Assembly: GCA_048595745.1 (NCBI GenBank)
Contig: CP184361.1
Length of the DNA: 64,000 bases
Strand: one strand, 5' to 3'
DNA from: Aquipseudomonas alcaligenes_A
Lineage (GTDB): Bacteria; Pseudomonadota; Gammaproteobacteria; Pseudomonadales; Pseudomonadaceae
Each line of letters opens with the position of its first letter. Position 1 is the first letter of the stretch. The notes under the pieces are model-generated. The model searched no databases and was not told the origin of the DNA. It saw only the letters and a program-made list of their open reading frames with translations. This document shows, piece by piece, positions 8,687 through 16,802 of the stretch. Both the position numbers and the translations under genes were made by a program.

Positions 8687-9334
8687 TCAGCTGAGGGCGG
8701 CGAGCACCTTCGCGGTGATCTCGTCCACCGAGCCAACGCCGGCGATGGCGCTGTACTTCGGCGTGCCTTCGGCGGCGGACAGCTTTTGGTAGAAGTCCAC
8801 CAGCGGCTTGGTCTGCGAGTGGTAGACGGACAGGCGGTGGCGTACGGTCTCCTCGGTGTCGTCCTTGCGCTGGACCAGGTCTTCGCCGGTCACATCGTCC
8901 TTGCCCTCGACCTTCGGCGGGTTGTAGACCACGTGGTAAACACGGCCGCTGGCCTCGTGCACACGACGGCCGGCAATGCGCTGGACGATTTCTTCGTCGT
9001 CGACGGCGATTTCGACCACGTTGTCGATGGTCACGCCAGCTTCCTTCATGGCCTCGGCCTGGGGAATGGTGCGCGGGAAGCCGTCGAACAGGAAGCCGTT
9101 GGCGCAGTCCGGCTGGGCGATGCGCTCCTTGACCAGGTTGATGATCAGGTCATCGGAGACCAGACCACCGGCGTCCATCACGCTCTTGGCCTGCAGACCC
9201 AGCTCGGTGCCGGCCTTGACGGCAGCACGCAGCATGTCGCCGGTGGAAATCTGCGGAATACCGAACTTCTTGGTGATGAAGCCAGCCTGGGTACCTTTAC
9301 CGGCACCGGGCGCCCCCAGCAGAATCACGCGCAT
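8687..9334 (-). CDS. adk: Adenylate kinase
   Basis: Adenylate kinase interconverts ATP + AMP and 2 ADP in the cytoplasm. The product is 215 aa. The P-loop GAPGAGKGTQ is at residues 7-16, the AMP-binding STGDMLRAAV follows, then DGFPRT. There is a long LID domain of the non-zinc type (GRVYHVVYNPPKVEGKDD). The ATG at 9334 is chosen because GAGGAG lies 7 nt upstream and the protein then starts MRVILLGAPG. A GTG-like start 15 nt upstream lacks this support. It is transcribed in the same direction as ppc, which lies upstream of it. Confidence 0.97.
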   Translation of the reverse strand: MRVILLGAPGAGKGTQAGFITKKFGIPQISTGDMLRAAVKAGTELGLQAKSVMDAGGLVSDDLIINLVKERIAQPDCANGFLFDGFPRTIPQAEAMKEAGVTIDNVVEIAVDDEEIVQRIAGRRVHEASGRVYHVVYNPPKVEGKDDVTGEDLVQRKDDTEETVRHRLSVYHSQTKPLVDFYQKLSAAEGTPKYSAIAGVGSVDEITAKVLAALS

Positions 9335-9495
9335 CGAAGTGCTCCTCAAAAAATAAGACAGAAAAGTCGTCGGACTCGCCTCATGGGGCCAATCTCGTTA
9401 ATTGGGTTTCCGCGTCACTGAGCGGCGAAAGGATGGCCACGATACACAGCGCGTCAAGGCTGCACAAGCCACCGAAAGTCGGAGGCGGCGGGGCC

Positions 9496-12132
9496 TCAGC
9501 CGGTGTTGCGCAGCCCCGCCGCGATACCCGCCACACTGACCAGTAAAGCCTGTTCCAGAGGGCTGTCCACCGGGCTCTCGCGCAGCCTGCAACGAGCCAG
9601 GAGCTCGGCTTGTAGCAGGTGCAGCGGGTCCAGGTAGATGTTGCGCACGGTAATCGCCTCACGGGTCTCCGGGCTGTGGGTGAGCAGCTCGGACTGATGA
9701 GTCAGGGCGAGCACCAGAGTGCGACACTGCGACAATAGGTCGCGTAAATGCGCCCCCAGCGGTCGTAGCTCGGCCGTCACCAGGCGCTCGTCATACAGCT
9801 CGGCAATCGCCAGGTCGGTCTTGGCCAGTACCATCTCCAGCATGTCGATGCGCGTGCGGAAGAATGGCCAGCGCTCGCGCATATCCTCCAGCAGCGCCTG
9901 CTCGCCGCGCTGCATGGCGTTACCCAGTGCGCTCTCCCAGCCCAGCCAGGCCGGCAGCATCAGACGGGTCTGCGTCCAGGCGAAGATCCACGGAATGGCG
10001 CGCAGGCTTTCGATGCCGCCGGCACGGCGCTTGGCCGGGCGGCTGCCGAGCGGCAGACGCCCCAGTTCCTGCTCCGGCGTGGCCTGGCGGAAGTACTCGA
10101 CGAAGCGCGGATTGTCGCGCACCACCGCGCGATAGGCCGCCACGCCCTCCCCGGCCAGCCGCTCCATGGCCTCGCGCCAGGCCGGCTCGGGCGCGGGCGG
10201 CGGCTGCAGGGTGGCTTCCAGCACGGCGGCCAGGTACAGGTTGAGGTTCTGCTCGGCCAGCGCCGGCAGACCGAATTTGAAACGGATCATTTCGCCCTGC
10301 TCGGTGGTGCGGAAGCGTCCGCTCACCGAACCCGGCGGTTGCGACAGGATGGCCGCATGGGCCGGACCGCCACCGCGACCGACCGTACCACCGCGGCCGT
10401 GGAACAGCAGCAGCTCCACCTCATGCCGGCGGCAGACCTGCACCAGAGTCTCCTGAGCGCGGTACTGGGCCCAGGCAGCGGCCACGGTACCGGCGTCCTT
10501 GGCCGAGTCGGAGTAGCCGATCATCACTTCCTGCGGGCCATGCAGACGTGCTCGGTAGCCGTGCAGGCCCAGCAGGCGGTCGATGGCCGGGCCGGCGTTA
10601 TCCAGGTCGGCCAGGGTCTCGAACAAAGGTGCAACCCGCATCGGCCGCTGCAGGCCGGCTTCCTTCAACAGCAGTTGCACTGCCAGCACGTCGGACGGCG
10701 CGCCAGCCATGGAGATGACATAGGTGCCGAGTGAGGCAGCCGGTGCCGCAGCGATCACCCGGCAGGTCGCCAGCACTTCGGCGGTTTCGGCCGAGGGCCG
10801 GTGCTGCGCCGGCAGCAGCGGGCGACGATTGTCCAGTTCACGCAGGAGAAACTCGATGCGCCGCTCCTCGTCCCACTCCGCGTAGTTGCCCAGGCCCAGA
10901 TAATCGGTGATCTCGGCCATGGCAGCGGCATGCCGGGCGGCGTCCTGGCGCACATCCAGGCGCACCAGGAACAGGCCGAAACAGGCAGCGCGGCGCAGGC
11001 AGTCGAGCAACTCGCCTTCGGCGATCACGCCCATGCCGCAGCTATGCAGCGAGTGGTAGCAAAGCTCCAGTGGCTCGAGCAGTTCGCGATTGTCGTGCAG
11101 CACGTCGGCACCCGGTGCAATCTCCTCGCGCAGGGCGGCCTCGGCCCAGGCACGGGTGGCGCGCAGACGCTCGCGCAGTTGCTTGAGCACGGCACGGTAA
11201 GGCTCCGGGTGCACGCCAACGCGCAGACGCAGCTCGTCACTGGCCTGCTGCATCGACAACTCGGCCGCCAGCCGCTCGACGTCGCGCAGGTACAGATCGG
11301 CCGCCATCCAGCGCGCCAGCAACAGTACCTCGCGAGTGACGCTGGCGGTAACGTTGGGGTTGCCGTCGCGGTCGCCGCCCATCCAGGAGGCAAAGCGCAC
11401 CGGCGCCGCCTCCAGCGGCAGGCGCAGGCCGCATGCTGCCTGCAGGGCCCGATCGGCCTTGCGCAGGAAGTTCGGCACGGCCTGCCACAGCGAATGCTCG
11501 ATCACCGCGAAGCCCCACTTGGCCTCATCGACCGGGCTGGGCCGGTTGCGCCGAATTTCCTCGGTATGCCAGGCCTCGGCGATCAACCGCTGCAACTGGA
11601 GTTGCACCTCTTCGCGCTCGGCTGGCAGCAGGTCGCCGTGGTCGAGGGCGGCCAGCTGCGCGGTCATGGCATCGTATTTCTGGATCAGGGTGCGCCGCGC
11701 CACTTCGGTGGGGTGCGCGGTGAGCACCAGCTCGATATCCAGGCGGCCCAGCTGGCGCGCCAGCTGCTCGGGCTTGTGCCCATCCGCGACCAGGCGCTGC
11801 AGCAACTCGGCCAGCACCCGGTCATCGAAGGGTTGCGCCTCGCCCGGCCGACGCCGACGGATACGGTGATACTGCTCGGCGATATTGGCCAGGTTGAGGA
11901 ACTGATTGAAGGCCCGCGCCACCGGCAGCAGCTCGTCATCGCCGAGCGCGGCCAGCGTCTCGCGCAATTGCCGGTCGCCAGCGGCCGAACCCTGGCGCCC
12001 GGCCTTGGCCCCCTGGCGGATCTGCTCGATCTTGCCCAGGAAGGCATCGCCGCGCTGATTGCGTATGCAGTCGCCGAGCAGCTCGCCAAGCAGGTGAACC
12101 TCTTCACGCAGACGCGCATCGATTTCCGCCAT
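9496..12132 (-). CDS. ppc: Phosphoenolpyruvate carboxylase
   Basis: This enzyme carboxylates PEP with bicarbonate to oxaloacetate to refill the TCA cycle. The 878-aa product is of usual bacterial length. It carries the catalytic-His motif VLTAHPTEVARRTLIQKY (about 150-170), the PEP site GGDRDGNPNV, and the glycine-rich loop FHGRGGTVGRGGGPAH. The conserved EQGEMI segment and the C-terminal RNTG tail of the family are also present. All key motifs are intact. It lies upstream of adk on the same strand. Confidence 0.97.
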   Translation of the reverse strand: MAEIDARLREEVHLLGELLGDCIRNQRGDAFLGKIEQIRQGAKAGRQGSAAGDRQLRETLAALGDDELLPVARAFNQFLNLANIAEQYHRIRRRRPGEAQPFDDRVLAELLQRLVADGHKPEQLARQLGRLDIELVLTAHPTEVARRTLIQKYDAMTAQLAALDHGDLLPAEREEVQLQLQRLIAEAWHTEEIRRNRPSPVDEAKWGFAVIEHSLWQAVPNFLRKADRALQAACGLRLPLEAAPVRFASWMGGDRDGNPNVTASVTREVLLLARWMAADLYLRDVERLAAELSMQQASDELRLRVGVHPEPYRAVLKQLRERLRATRAWAEAALREEIAPGADVLHDNRELLEPLELCYHSLHSCGMGVIAEGELLDCLRRAACFGLFLVRLDVRQDAARHAAAMAEITDYLGLGNYAEWDEERRIEFLLRELDNRRPLLPAQHRPSAETAEVLATCRVIAAAPAASLGTYVISMAGAPSDVLAVQLLLKEAGLQRPMRVAPLFETLADLDNAGPAIDRLLGLHGYRARLHGPQEVMIGYSDSAKDAGTVAAAWAQYRAQETLVQVCRRHEVELLLFHGRGGTVGRGGGPAHAAILSQPPGSVSGRFRTTEQGEMIRFKFGLPALAEQNLNLYLAAVLEATLQPPPAPEPAWREAMERLAGEGVAAYRAVVRDNPRFVEYFRQATPEQELGRLPLGSRPAKRRAGGIESLRAIPWIFAWTQTRLMLPAWLGWESALGNAMQRGEQALLEDMRERWPFFRTRIDMLEMVLAKTDLAIAELYDERLVTAELRPLGAHLRDLLSQCRTLVLALTHQSELLTHSPETREAITVRNIYLDPLHLLQAELLARCRLRESPVDSPLEQALLVSVAGIAAGLRNTG

Positions 12133-12246
12133 GACCGCCCTCTCCGCCAGGGATAGAGCCTTCAGCTTGCACAGGGCGACTCATTCTTACAAGCACACGA
12201 CGAGCGGCCATGGCCGCAGCCAAGGCGAGCTAGGCTGAACAGACCG

Positions 12247-12276
12247 GGGGCAAAAGCCCCGTGGGCCGGCGCCCAC
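12247..12276. other. Tandem hairpins in the ppc upstream region
   Basis: Two short G/C hairpins lie side by side, GGGGC-AAAA-GCCCC (12247-12260) and GTGGGC-CGGC-GCCCAC (12261-12276). They sit about 50 nt before the start of the downstream plus-strand gene, in the 194-nt gap between ppc and that gene. They would fold in the 5' leader of that gene. No function is evident. Confidence 0.35.
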
Positions 12277-12326
12277 AGCGTCCGACCAGACCGTCGCCCA
12301 CCACGAATGGGCACAACGAGGTGTGT

Positions 12327-12671
12327 ATGAAGATCCGTGAACTCGCCCGCCATTGGGAACAGAACGCCAAGGGTCGCCTGACCCGCAACACCTACCAGGT
12401 CCATCTCGACCTGGAGTCCGCCGCGCGCCTGGCGGCATTGTGCGAGATGTACCCCAAGCGCAATGCCGAAGAGCTGCTCGGCGAACTGATCGGCGCCGCG
12501 CTGGAGGAACTGGAGGCCAGCCTGCCCTACGTCAAGGGCAGCAAGGTGGTGGCCACCGACGAACAGGGCGACCCACTGTACGAGGACATCGGCCCCACGC
12601 CGCGCTTCCTCGCCCTGTCACGCCGCTACCTGCAGGAGCTGTGCGCGCAGCAGGACGGCGCCAAGCACTAG
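12327..12671 (+). CDS. Small conserved Pseudomonas protein (sometimes labelled pilin assembly protein)
   Basis: The 114-aa soluble protein starts at an ATG in MKIRELARHWEQNAKGRLTRNTYQVHLDLE. The middle (about 25-60) resembles a small helical ribbon-helix-helix-like region, with RLAALCEMYPKRNAEELLGELIGAALEELE. I recall relatives annotated as pilin assembly or type 1 pili tip component, but nothing here (no signal peptide, no pilin fold) supports export or pilus function. It is divergent from ppc. A DNA-binding or regulatory role fits the fold hint better, but is inference. Confidence 0.75.
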   Translation: MKIRELARHWEQNAKGRLTRNTYQVHLDLESAARLAALCEMYPKRNAEELLGELIGAALEELEASLPYVKGSKVVATDEQGDPLYEDIGPTPRFLALSRRYLQELCAQQDGAKH

Positions 12672-12746
12672 CGCCGCGACGGGTCGAGCGCTGCCGCCTC
12701 ACAGAGGCTGCAGAACGACGCCGGTGAGCACCCGCGTCGGGAGCAT

Positions 12747-13076
12747 TTACTGCTGAGGCGCCTGCGGCGTTTCCTGGCCCATGCAACGCACCGCCTGCTT
12801 CTTGCTGTCTACCAGCACGCCGGTCAGGCCCTTCTGCTGGGTATCGAACAGCACCAGCACGCCATCGATGCACTGAGCCACCTGATTGGCCGGCTTGAGC
12901 GAGACTTTGTAGTCCTCGCCGGGCACGGTCTTGAGCATGGTGAAATCGGCCAACAGCAGGGCATCCTCCTCCTTGGCGAAATGCACGTAGCCGTAGTACC
13001 AGAGCACGGCAATGGTGCCGATGATGCTGGCGATACCGGTGAGAATCATGGGAATGGCGTTACGTTCTTCACTCAT
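12747..13076 (-). CDS. Small single-pass membrane protein of unknown function
   Basis: The 109-aa product starts MSEERNAIPMILTGIASIIGTIAVLWYYGYV. It has one N-terminal TM helix (about 8-28) followed by a periplasmic or cytoplasmic domain of about 80 residues with two cysteines (QCIDG and RCMGQ) that could pair. The C-terminus is rich in Gln and Pro. The ATG at 13076 is preferred over the longer open frame because the protein then begins at a sensible charged N-terminus. No known domain is recognised. Confidence 0.75.
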   Translation of the reverse strand: MSEERNAIPMILTGIASIIGTIAVLWYYGYVHFAKEEDALLLADFTMLKTVPGEDYKVSLKPANQVAQCIDGVLVLFDTQQKGLTGVLVDSKKQAVRCMGQETPQAPQQ

Positions 13077-13169
13077 GGGAATGGCTCGCTGTACAAAAGG
13101 GCGAAAGTTTACCCGTTGCCCGGGTGCGCCGCGCGTCCGCAGTGTCGCAGCGCGTAACATTGCGACCGG

Positions 13170-13916
13170 CTACTTACCGCCAGCGCGTACTTCTTCGCGG
13201 GCCCGGAAAGTGGCGTCGTAGATACGCTCGGCCAGGCGCGAGAAGGGCAGGCTCTGCACCCACACGGTACCGGTGCCCTTGAGGGTGGCGAGGAGAATTC
13301 CCTCGCCGCCGAACAACATGCTCTTCAACCCGCCGGCCAGGCCGATGTCGTAGTCGATGCCGCTGGTGAAGGCCACCAGGCAACCGGTATCCAGGCGCAG
13401 GGTCTCGTTGTTCAGCTCCTTGCGGATCACCGTGCCGCCGGCATGCACGAAGGCCAGACCGTCGCCTTCCAGCTTCTGCAGAATGAAGCCCTCGCCGCCG
13501 AAGAAGCCGGCGCCGATGCGTTTGTTGAAGCTGATGCCGATCTCGGTGCCGTACGCAGCGCAGAGAAAGGCGTCCTTCTGGCAGATCAGCCTGCCGCCGA
13601 CCTGGCCCAGGTCGATGGGCACCACGGTGCCCGGATAGGGCGCGGCAAAGCCGACCCGCTGCTGGCCCTTACCCTGGTTGCTGAAGTGGGTCATGAACAG
13701 CGACTCGCCGGTGAGCAGGCGCTTGCCCGCACCCCACAGCTTGCCCAGCATGCCACTGGCCGAGCCATCGCCCATGCGCGTCTCGAAGCGGATGCCCTCG
13801 GTCATGTAGTTCATCACCCCGGCCTCAGCGATCACCGTCTCGCCCGGGTCGAGGATGATCTCCACGGTCTGCGCCGAGGCGCCAAGGATTTCGTAGTCGA
13901 GTGTGTGGCTGGGCAT
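13170..13916 (-). CDS. AIM24 / TIGR00266 family protein
   Basis: The 248-aa protein belongs to the AIM24 (tryptophan RNA-binding-attenuator-like fold) family of unknown function. Recognisable parts are the N-terminal ILDPGETVIAEAGVMNYM, the middle LTGESLFMTHFSN and GFFGGEGFILQKLEGDG, and a second FGGEG repeat (MLFGGEGILLATLKGTG). The internal repetition of the GGEG strand pattern is normal for this beta-rich fold. It is followed on the left by the small membrane protein gene in the same direction. Confidence 0.9.
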   Translation of the reverse strand: MPSHTLDYEILGASAQTVEIILDPGETVIAEAGVMNYMTEGIRFETRMGDGSASGMLGKLWGAGKRLLTGESLFMTHFSNQGKGQQRVGFAAPYPGTVVPIDLGQVGGRLICQKDAFLCAAYGTEIGISFNKRIGAGFFGGEGFILQKLEGDGLAFVHAGGTVIRKELNNETLRLDTGCLVAFTSGIDYDIGLAGGLKSMLFGGEGILLATLKGTGTVWVQSLPFSRLAERIYDATFRAREEVRAGGK

Positions 13917-13947
13917 AGGAAGAATTCCTTGCAGGTTGCGCGGTGCG

Positions 13948-14021
13948 CCCTCTCCCGTTTACGAGAGAGGGACATGATTTACCCTCTCCCCCAACCCCTC
14001 TCCCCCAAGTGGGCGAGGGGA
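13948..14021. repeat. C/T-G/A-rich palindromic intergenic repeat, copy A
   Basis: This copy consists of CCCTCTCCC arms facing GAGAGAGGG and GGGCGAGGGG arms, with CCCTCTCCCCCAACCCC between. It is a member of the same family as the copies at 28263, 31237, 33058 and 55567. It lies between the AIM24 gene and the QEGLA gene and could also act as a transcription attenuator. Confidence 0.75.
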
Positions 14022-14030
14022 GCCGCGGAT

Positions 14031-15320
14031 CTAGAGAATATTGGCGTAGTCCGCTTCGATGCGATCCAGGCTCAGATGGTTCAGGAAGTTGGAGAAACAC
14101 ATCCAGGCCGCCAGTGCGTTGAGGTCGCGGAACTGCGGCGGCAGGTACTTGGGTGGCGCTACCAGCCCCTCGTCGACCAGCTGGCGCAGGGTGCGCATGT
14201 CTTCCAGGGTGGTCTTGCCACAGAACAGCAGCGGGATCTGCTCCAGCTTGCCCTTGCGCACGGCGAGCTGGATGTAGTTGTAGATCAGGATGAAACCCTT
14301 GAGGTAGGACAGGTCCTTGGTGAACGGCAGGCCGTCCGGGGTGGAGCCGCGGAACACCCGGCTGGCGTTGCCGTAGCTCTCCTCCAGGCCGTAGCCCTGC
14401 TCCTGGTAGAACTCGAACACCTGCAGGAAGTCCGCGCCCTCCTCCGCCATGTGGATGGCGCGGGTACGGTTGGTCAGCTTGCGCAGTCGGTAGGGATAGG
14501 AGGCAAAGGCGATCACCTCCATCAGGATGGCCAGACCTTCCTGGGTCACGGTCGACGAGGGCGGGCCCTTGGCCAGGAAGGTGCACACCGGCTGATTAAG
14601 ACCGTTGAGGGTGGTGCCGACATGCACCAGGCCCTCATGCACTTCCAGCGCACGCACGTCGCGTTCGTTGAACAGGGCGTCGCTGCGAATCTTGATGTAG
14701 TCGGCGCCAGCGGCGGCATCGGCGACGATGCCGTCGGACTCCAGCACGCGAATGGTGTCGTCGCCAAACACCTTGGCCAGGCGCTCCTGGAGGATGGCCA
14801 CGGCATCCTTGGCGGTGAGGCTCTTCGGCTCGTCCTGCAGATCACCGCGGGCGGCGATGTTGTTCAGGTAGTCGGAAAGCATCAGGCCGAGGTCGGCCAG
14901 CGTCGGGTCGCCAGCGTGGAAGGCGTCCGAGGCGGCGCCGTAGAGTTCCTGCGAGATCAGGCCGAAGTCGGCGGTGCCGCGCGCCTCGAGCATGCGGATC
15001 ACCATGCGGTATTCCTTGCACATGCGCCGCATGATCTGCCCGACCGGATTGAACTGACCGAGCTGACGGGTGATGTCGCGCTCGATGTTCTGGAATTCCA
15101 GCTTCTTCGCCACCGCATCGAAGGCCAGCGGGCGGCTGTCGTAGTAGGCCCGATCAACCGCCGGCATTGCGCGCCCCTTGGCCTTGAGGAAGCCCTGGCG
15201 CACGCTGTCGTCCCACTTGATGGCATCGAGCACGCGGATCGGCGTCTGCGCCTCGACCAGGCGACCGGACAGAGCGCGGATGATCTCGTGATAATCGTCC
15301 TGGGATTTGCGCCGACTCAT
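14031..15320 (-). CDS. QEGLA-motif protein, DUF1704/MATCAP-type putative metallopeptidase
   Basis: The 429-aa protein belongs to the family annotated as flavohemoglobin expression-modulating QEGLA motif protein. The QEGLA motif is visible as VTQEGLAILMEVIAF near residue 258. About 30 residues earlier it has an HExxxH motif, HEGLVH (His228-Glu229, His233), in EVHEGLVHVGTTLNGLNQP. This HExxxH plus a downstream Glu is the zinc-site layout known from the related eukaryotic tubulin carboxypeptidases (MATCAP). A metallopeptidase activity is therefore likely by family, with unknown substrate. It is 9 nt downstream of the lipoprotein gene and probably cotranscribed with it. Confidence 0.87.
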   Translation of the reverse strand: MSRRKSQDDYHEIIRALSGRLVEAQTPIRVLDAIKWDDSVRQGFLKAKGRAMPAVDRAYYDSRPLAFDAVAKKLEFQNIERDITRQLGQFNPVGQIMRRMCKEYRMVIRMLEARGTADFGLISQELYGAASDAFHAGDPTLADLGLMLSDYLNNIAARGDLQDEPKSLTAKDAVAILQERLAKVFGDDTIRVLESDGIVADAAAGADYIKIRSDALFNERDVRALEVHEGLVHVGTTLNGLNQPVCTFLAKGPPSSTVTQEGLAILMEVIAFASYPYRLRKLTNRTRAIHMAEEGADFLQVFEFYQEQGYGLEESYGNASRVFRGSTPDGLPFTKDLSYLKGFILIYNYIQLAVRKGKLEQIPLLFCGKTTLEDMRTLRQLVDEGLVAPPKYLPPQFRDLNALAAWMCFSNFLNHLSLDRIEADYANIL

Positions 15321-15329
15321 GGGCCGTCC

Positions 15330-15878
15330 TTACTCGACACTGCGCTGATAACGCGCCACTTCGACGAAGACGTCCGCATTGGCCTGATCATCGAGATAAC
15401 TGAACACCTTATCCAGCGGGCTGGTGACCAGCACGGCATCGCCCTCCGGTGTTTCCACGGGCTGTCCCTGCAGAGTACCTCCGTCCATGTCCTGCAGGAT
15501 GCGCTCGACATCGAGGTTGTAGATCACCAGTTCGTTCTTGGCCGTCAGCTCGAAACCGGCGATGGCGAAGTTGGCCCCGAGCCGCTTGGGCAGGCCCGCC
15601 GAGATGTACCAGCGTCGACCATGATGGGCCACGGTGAAGCCATATTCCTCGGCCACCTGGTCATCGCCATCGCTCCAGGCCCTGGCGCGGTAAAGATTGG
15701 AGCCGGCACGCACGATGGAAAGGTACTGTTGATCACCCCACTCATCCCTGCGCTCCCAGTCGCCGAGCAACGGCATGGGTGCCGCCTCGTTGGCCGGTAT
15801 GGGGTCCTTGAACGTTACCAGGCATCCGCTCAACAGCAGGCAACTCAGGGCAGCTAGGGCCAGGCGCCAGGCATTCAT
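15330..15878 (-). CDS. Predicted outer-membrane or periplasmic lipoprotein
   Basis: The 182-aa product starts with a lipoprotein signal. The lipobox LSGC places the lipidated cysteine at residue 19, and +2 is Leu, compatible with outer-membrane sorting. The rest is a small soluble domain with a lipocalin-like opening (LLGDWERRDEWGDQQYLSIVR). Function is unknown. It is the first gene of a two-gene unit with the QEGLA protein, so the two may act together, though one is in the envelope and the other has no export signal. Confidence 0.83.
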   Translation of the reverse strand: MNAWRLALAALSCLLLSGCLVTFKDPIPANEAAPMPLLGDWERRDEWGDQQYLSIVRAGSNLYRARAWSDGDDQVAEEYGFTVAHHGRRWYISAGLPKRLGANFAIAGFELTAKNELVIYNLDVERILQDMDGGTLQGQPVETPEGDAVLVTSPLDKVFSYLDDQANADVFVEVARYQRSVE

Positions 15879-15906
15879 TACGCACTCCTTGTGAGATTCC
15901 GGCGGA

Positions 15907-15932
15907 AAAGAAAAGCCCCGCCAAGGCGGGGC
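15907..15932 (-). terminator. Rho-independent terminator of the TetR gene
   Basis: On the minus strand GCCCCGCC-TT-GGCGGGGC is followed by TTTTCTTTTC. It lies just downstream of the TetR gene that ends at 15958 and upstream of the lipoprotein gene start, separating the two transcription units. Confidence 0.85.
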
Positions 15933-15957
15933 CGCAACTCATGATAAGGAGGCGTTG

Positions 15958-16671
15958 TTAAGCCCCGATTACCAGATCGAGAAAGCGCCGCAGTACCGCA
16001 CGCTGGCCTTCCTGATCGAAGTCTTCCACCCCATCGACAATGGCATGATATTCCATCCGCAAAACCAGCGTCGTCAACACCTGTGCATCCTCGACAGGTG
16101 CCTTGGAGCCCATGGCCCTTACGGCGCGCTCGGCAAAGCGAAAACGCAGCTGCTGATGCGCCAGGAACAGTGGCCGCAACTGCGGATTGGTCAGCGCCTC
16201 CTGGCGGAAGGCCAGCTCAACCAGCAACTCGTCATCATGAGCATGCATCTTGGCCAGGACGTGAGCCACGGCCAGATCGATGAAGTGGGTAACCAGCTCG
16301 CGACGAGCACGCGGATTCTGCTCGATGGCAGCCGCGATGCGGCGGAAGTCGTCCTCCATGCCGGCCCAGAGTGCAGCAAGGCTGGCCGAGCTGCGCTTGA
16401 CGAACAAGGCGAAGCTGTCGGCAATCAGGTCCTGAATGTCATTGAAATAGTAGGTGGTGGCCGACAACGGCACACCTGCCTCCGCAGCCACCGCACGATG
16501 ACGCACACCACGCAGGCCCTCACGCACGATGATGCGTAGCGCCGCCTCGAGAATGCTCAGACGGCGCTGCTCGCTGCCCTGGCGACTGGCCTTGCGGCCA
16601 CGATACTGCACGGATTCGGCTAACTCGCCGGCCAGTCGGACCGGGCATTCAACGGCGGAGCTGAGGTTCAC
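15958..16671 (-). CDS. TetR family transcriptional regulator
   Basis: The 237-aa protein has a TetR-type HTH at about residues 38-82 (SILEAALRIIVREGLRGVRHRAVAAEAGVPLSATTYYFNDIQDLI), preceded by about 35 extra basic residues. The C-terminal half contains an acidic and His-rich patch (LAKMHAHDDELLVELAF). The start is a GTG at 16671 with only a distant GAGGA, so internal starts remain possible. It sits directly downstream of lysS on the same strand but has a terminator between them. The target is not evident locally. Confidence 0.85.
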   Translation of the reverse strand: MNLSSAVECPVRLAGELAESVQYRGRKASRQGSEQRRLSILEAALRIIVREGLRGVRHRAVAAEAGVPLSATTYYFNDIQDLIADSFALFVKRSSASLAALWAGMEDDFRRIAAAIEQNPRARRELVTHFIDLAVAHVLAKMHAHDDELLVELAFRQEALTNPQLRPLFLAHQQLRFRFAERAVRAMGSKAPVEDAQVLTTLVLRMEYHAIVDGVEDFDQEGQRAVLRRFLDLVIGA

Positions 16672-16701
16672 TGCTGGACGTTCCTCGCAAGGACTGAAGA
16701 G

Positions 16702-16737
16702 AAAAAATCAGGGGCCTGCCATAGCGACAGACCCCTG
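16702..16737 (-). terminator. Rho-independent terminator of the prfB-lysS unit
   Basis: Read on the minus strand, CAGGGGTCTG pairs with CAGGCCCCTG (one G-U pair) across a 9-nt loop and runs into ATTTTTTC. It is 66 nt downstream of the lysS stop codon. Confidence 0.85.
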
Positions 16738-16802
16738 CTTTCAAACAGCCGGATGGCCATGTGCCACCCAGCGCCCGACGGTGCCCTTTCAACGACCTGC
16801 GA

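Noticed and set aside
10801..12156. Plus-strand open frame (451 codons) inside ppc
   Set aside because: It is antisense to an intact phosphoenolpyruvate carboxylase and low in complexity.
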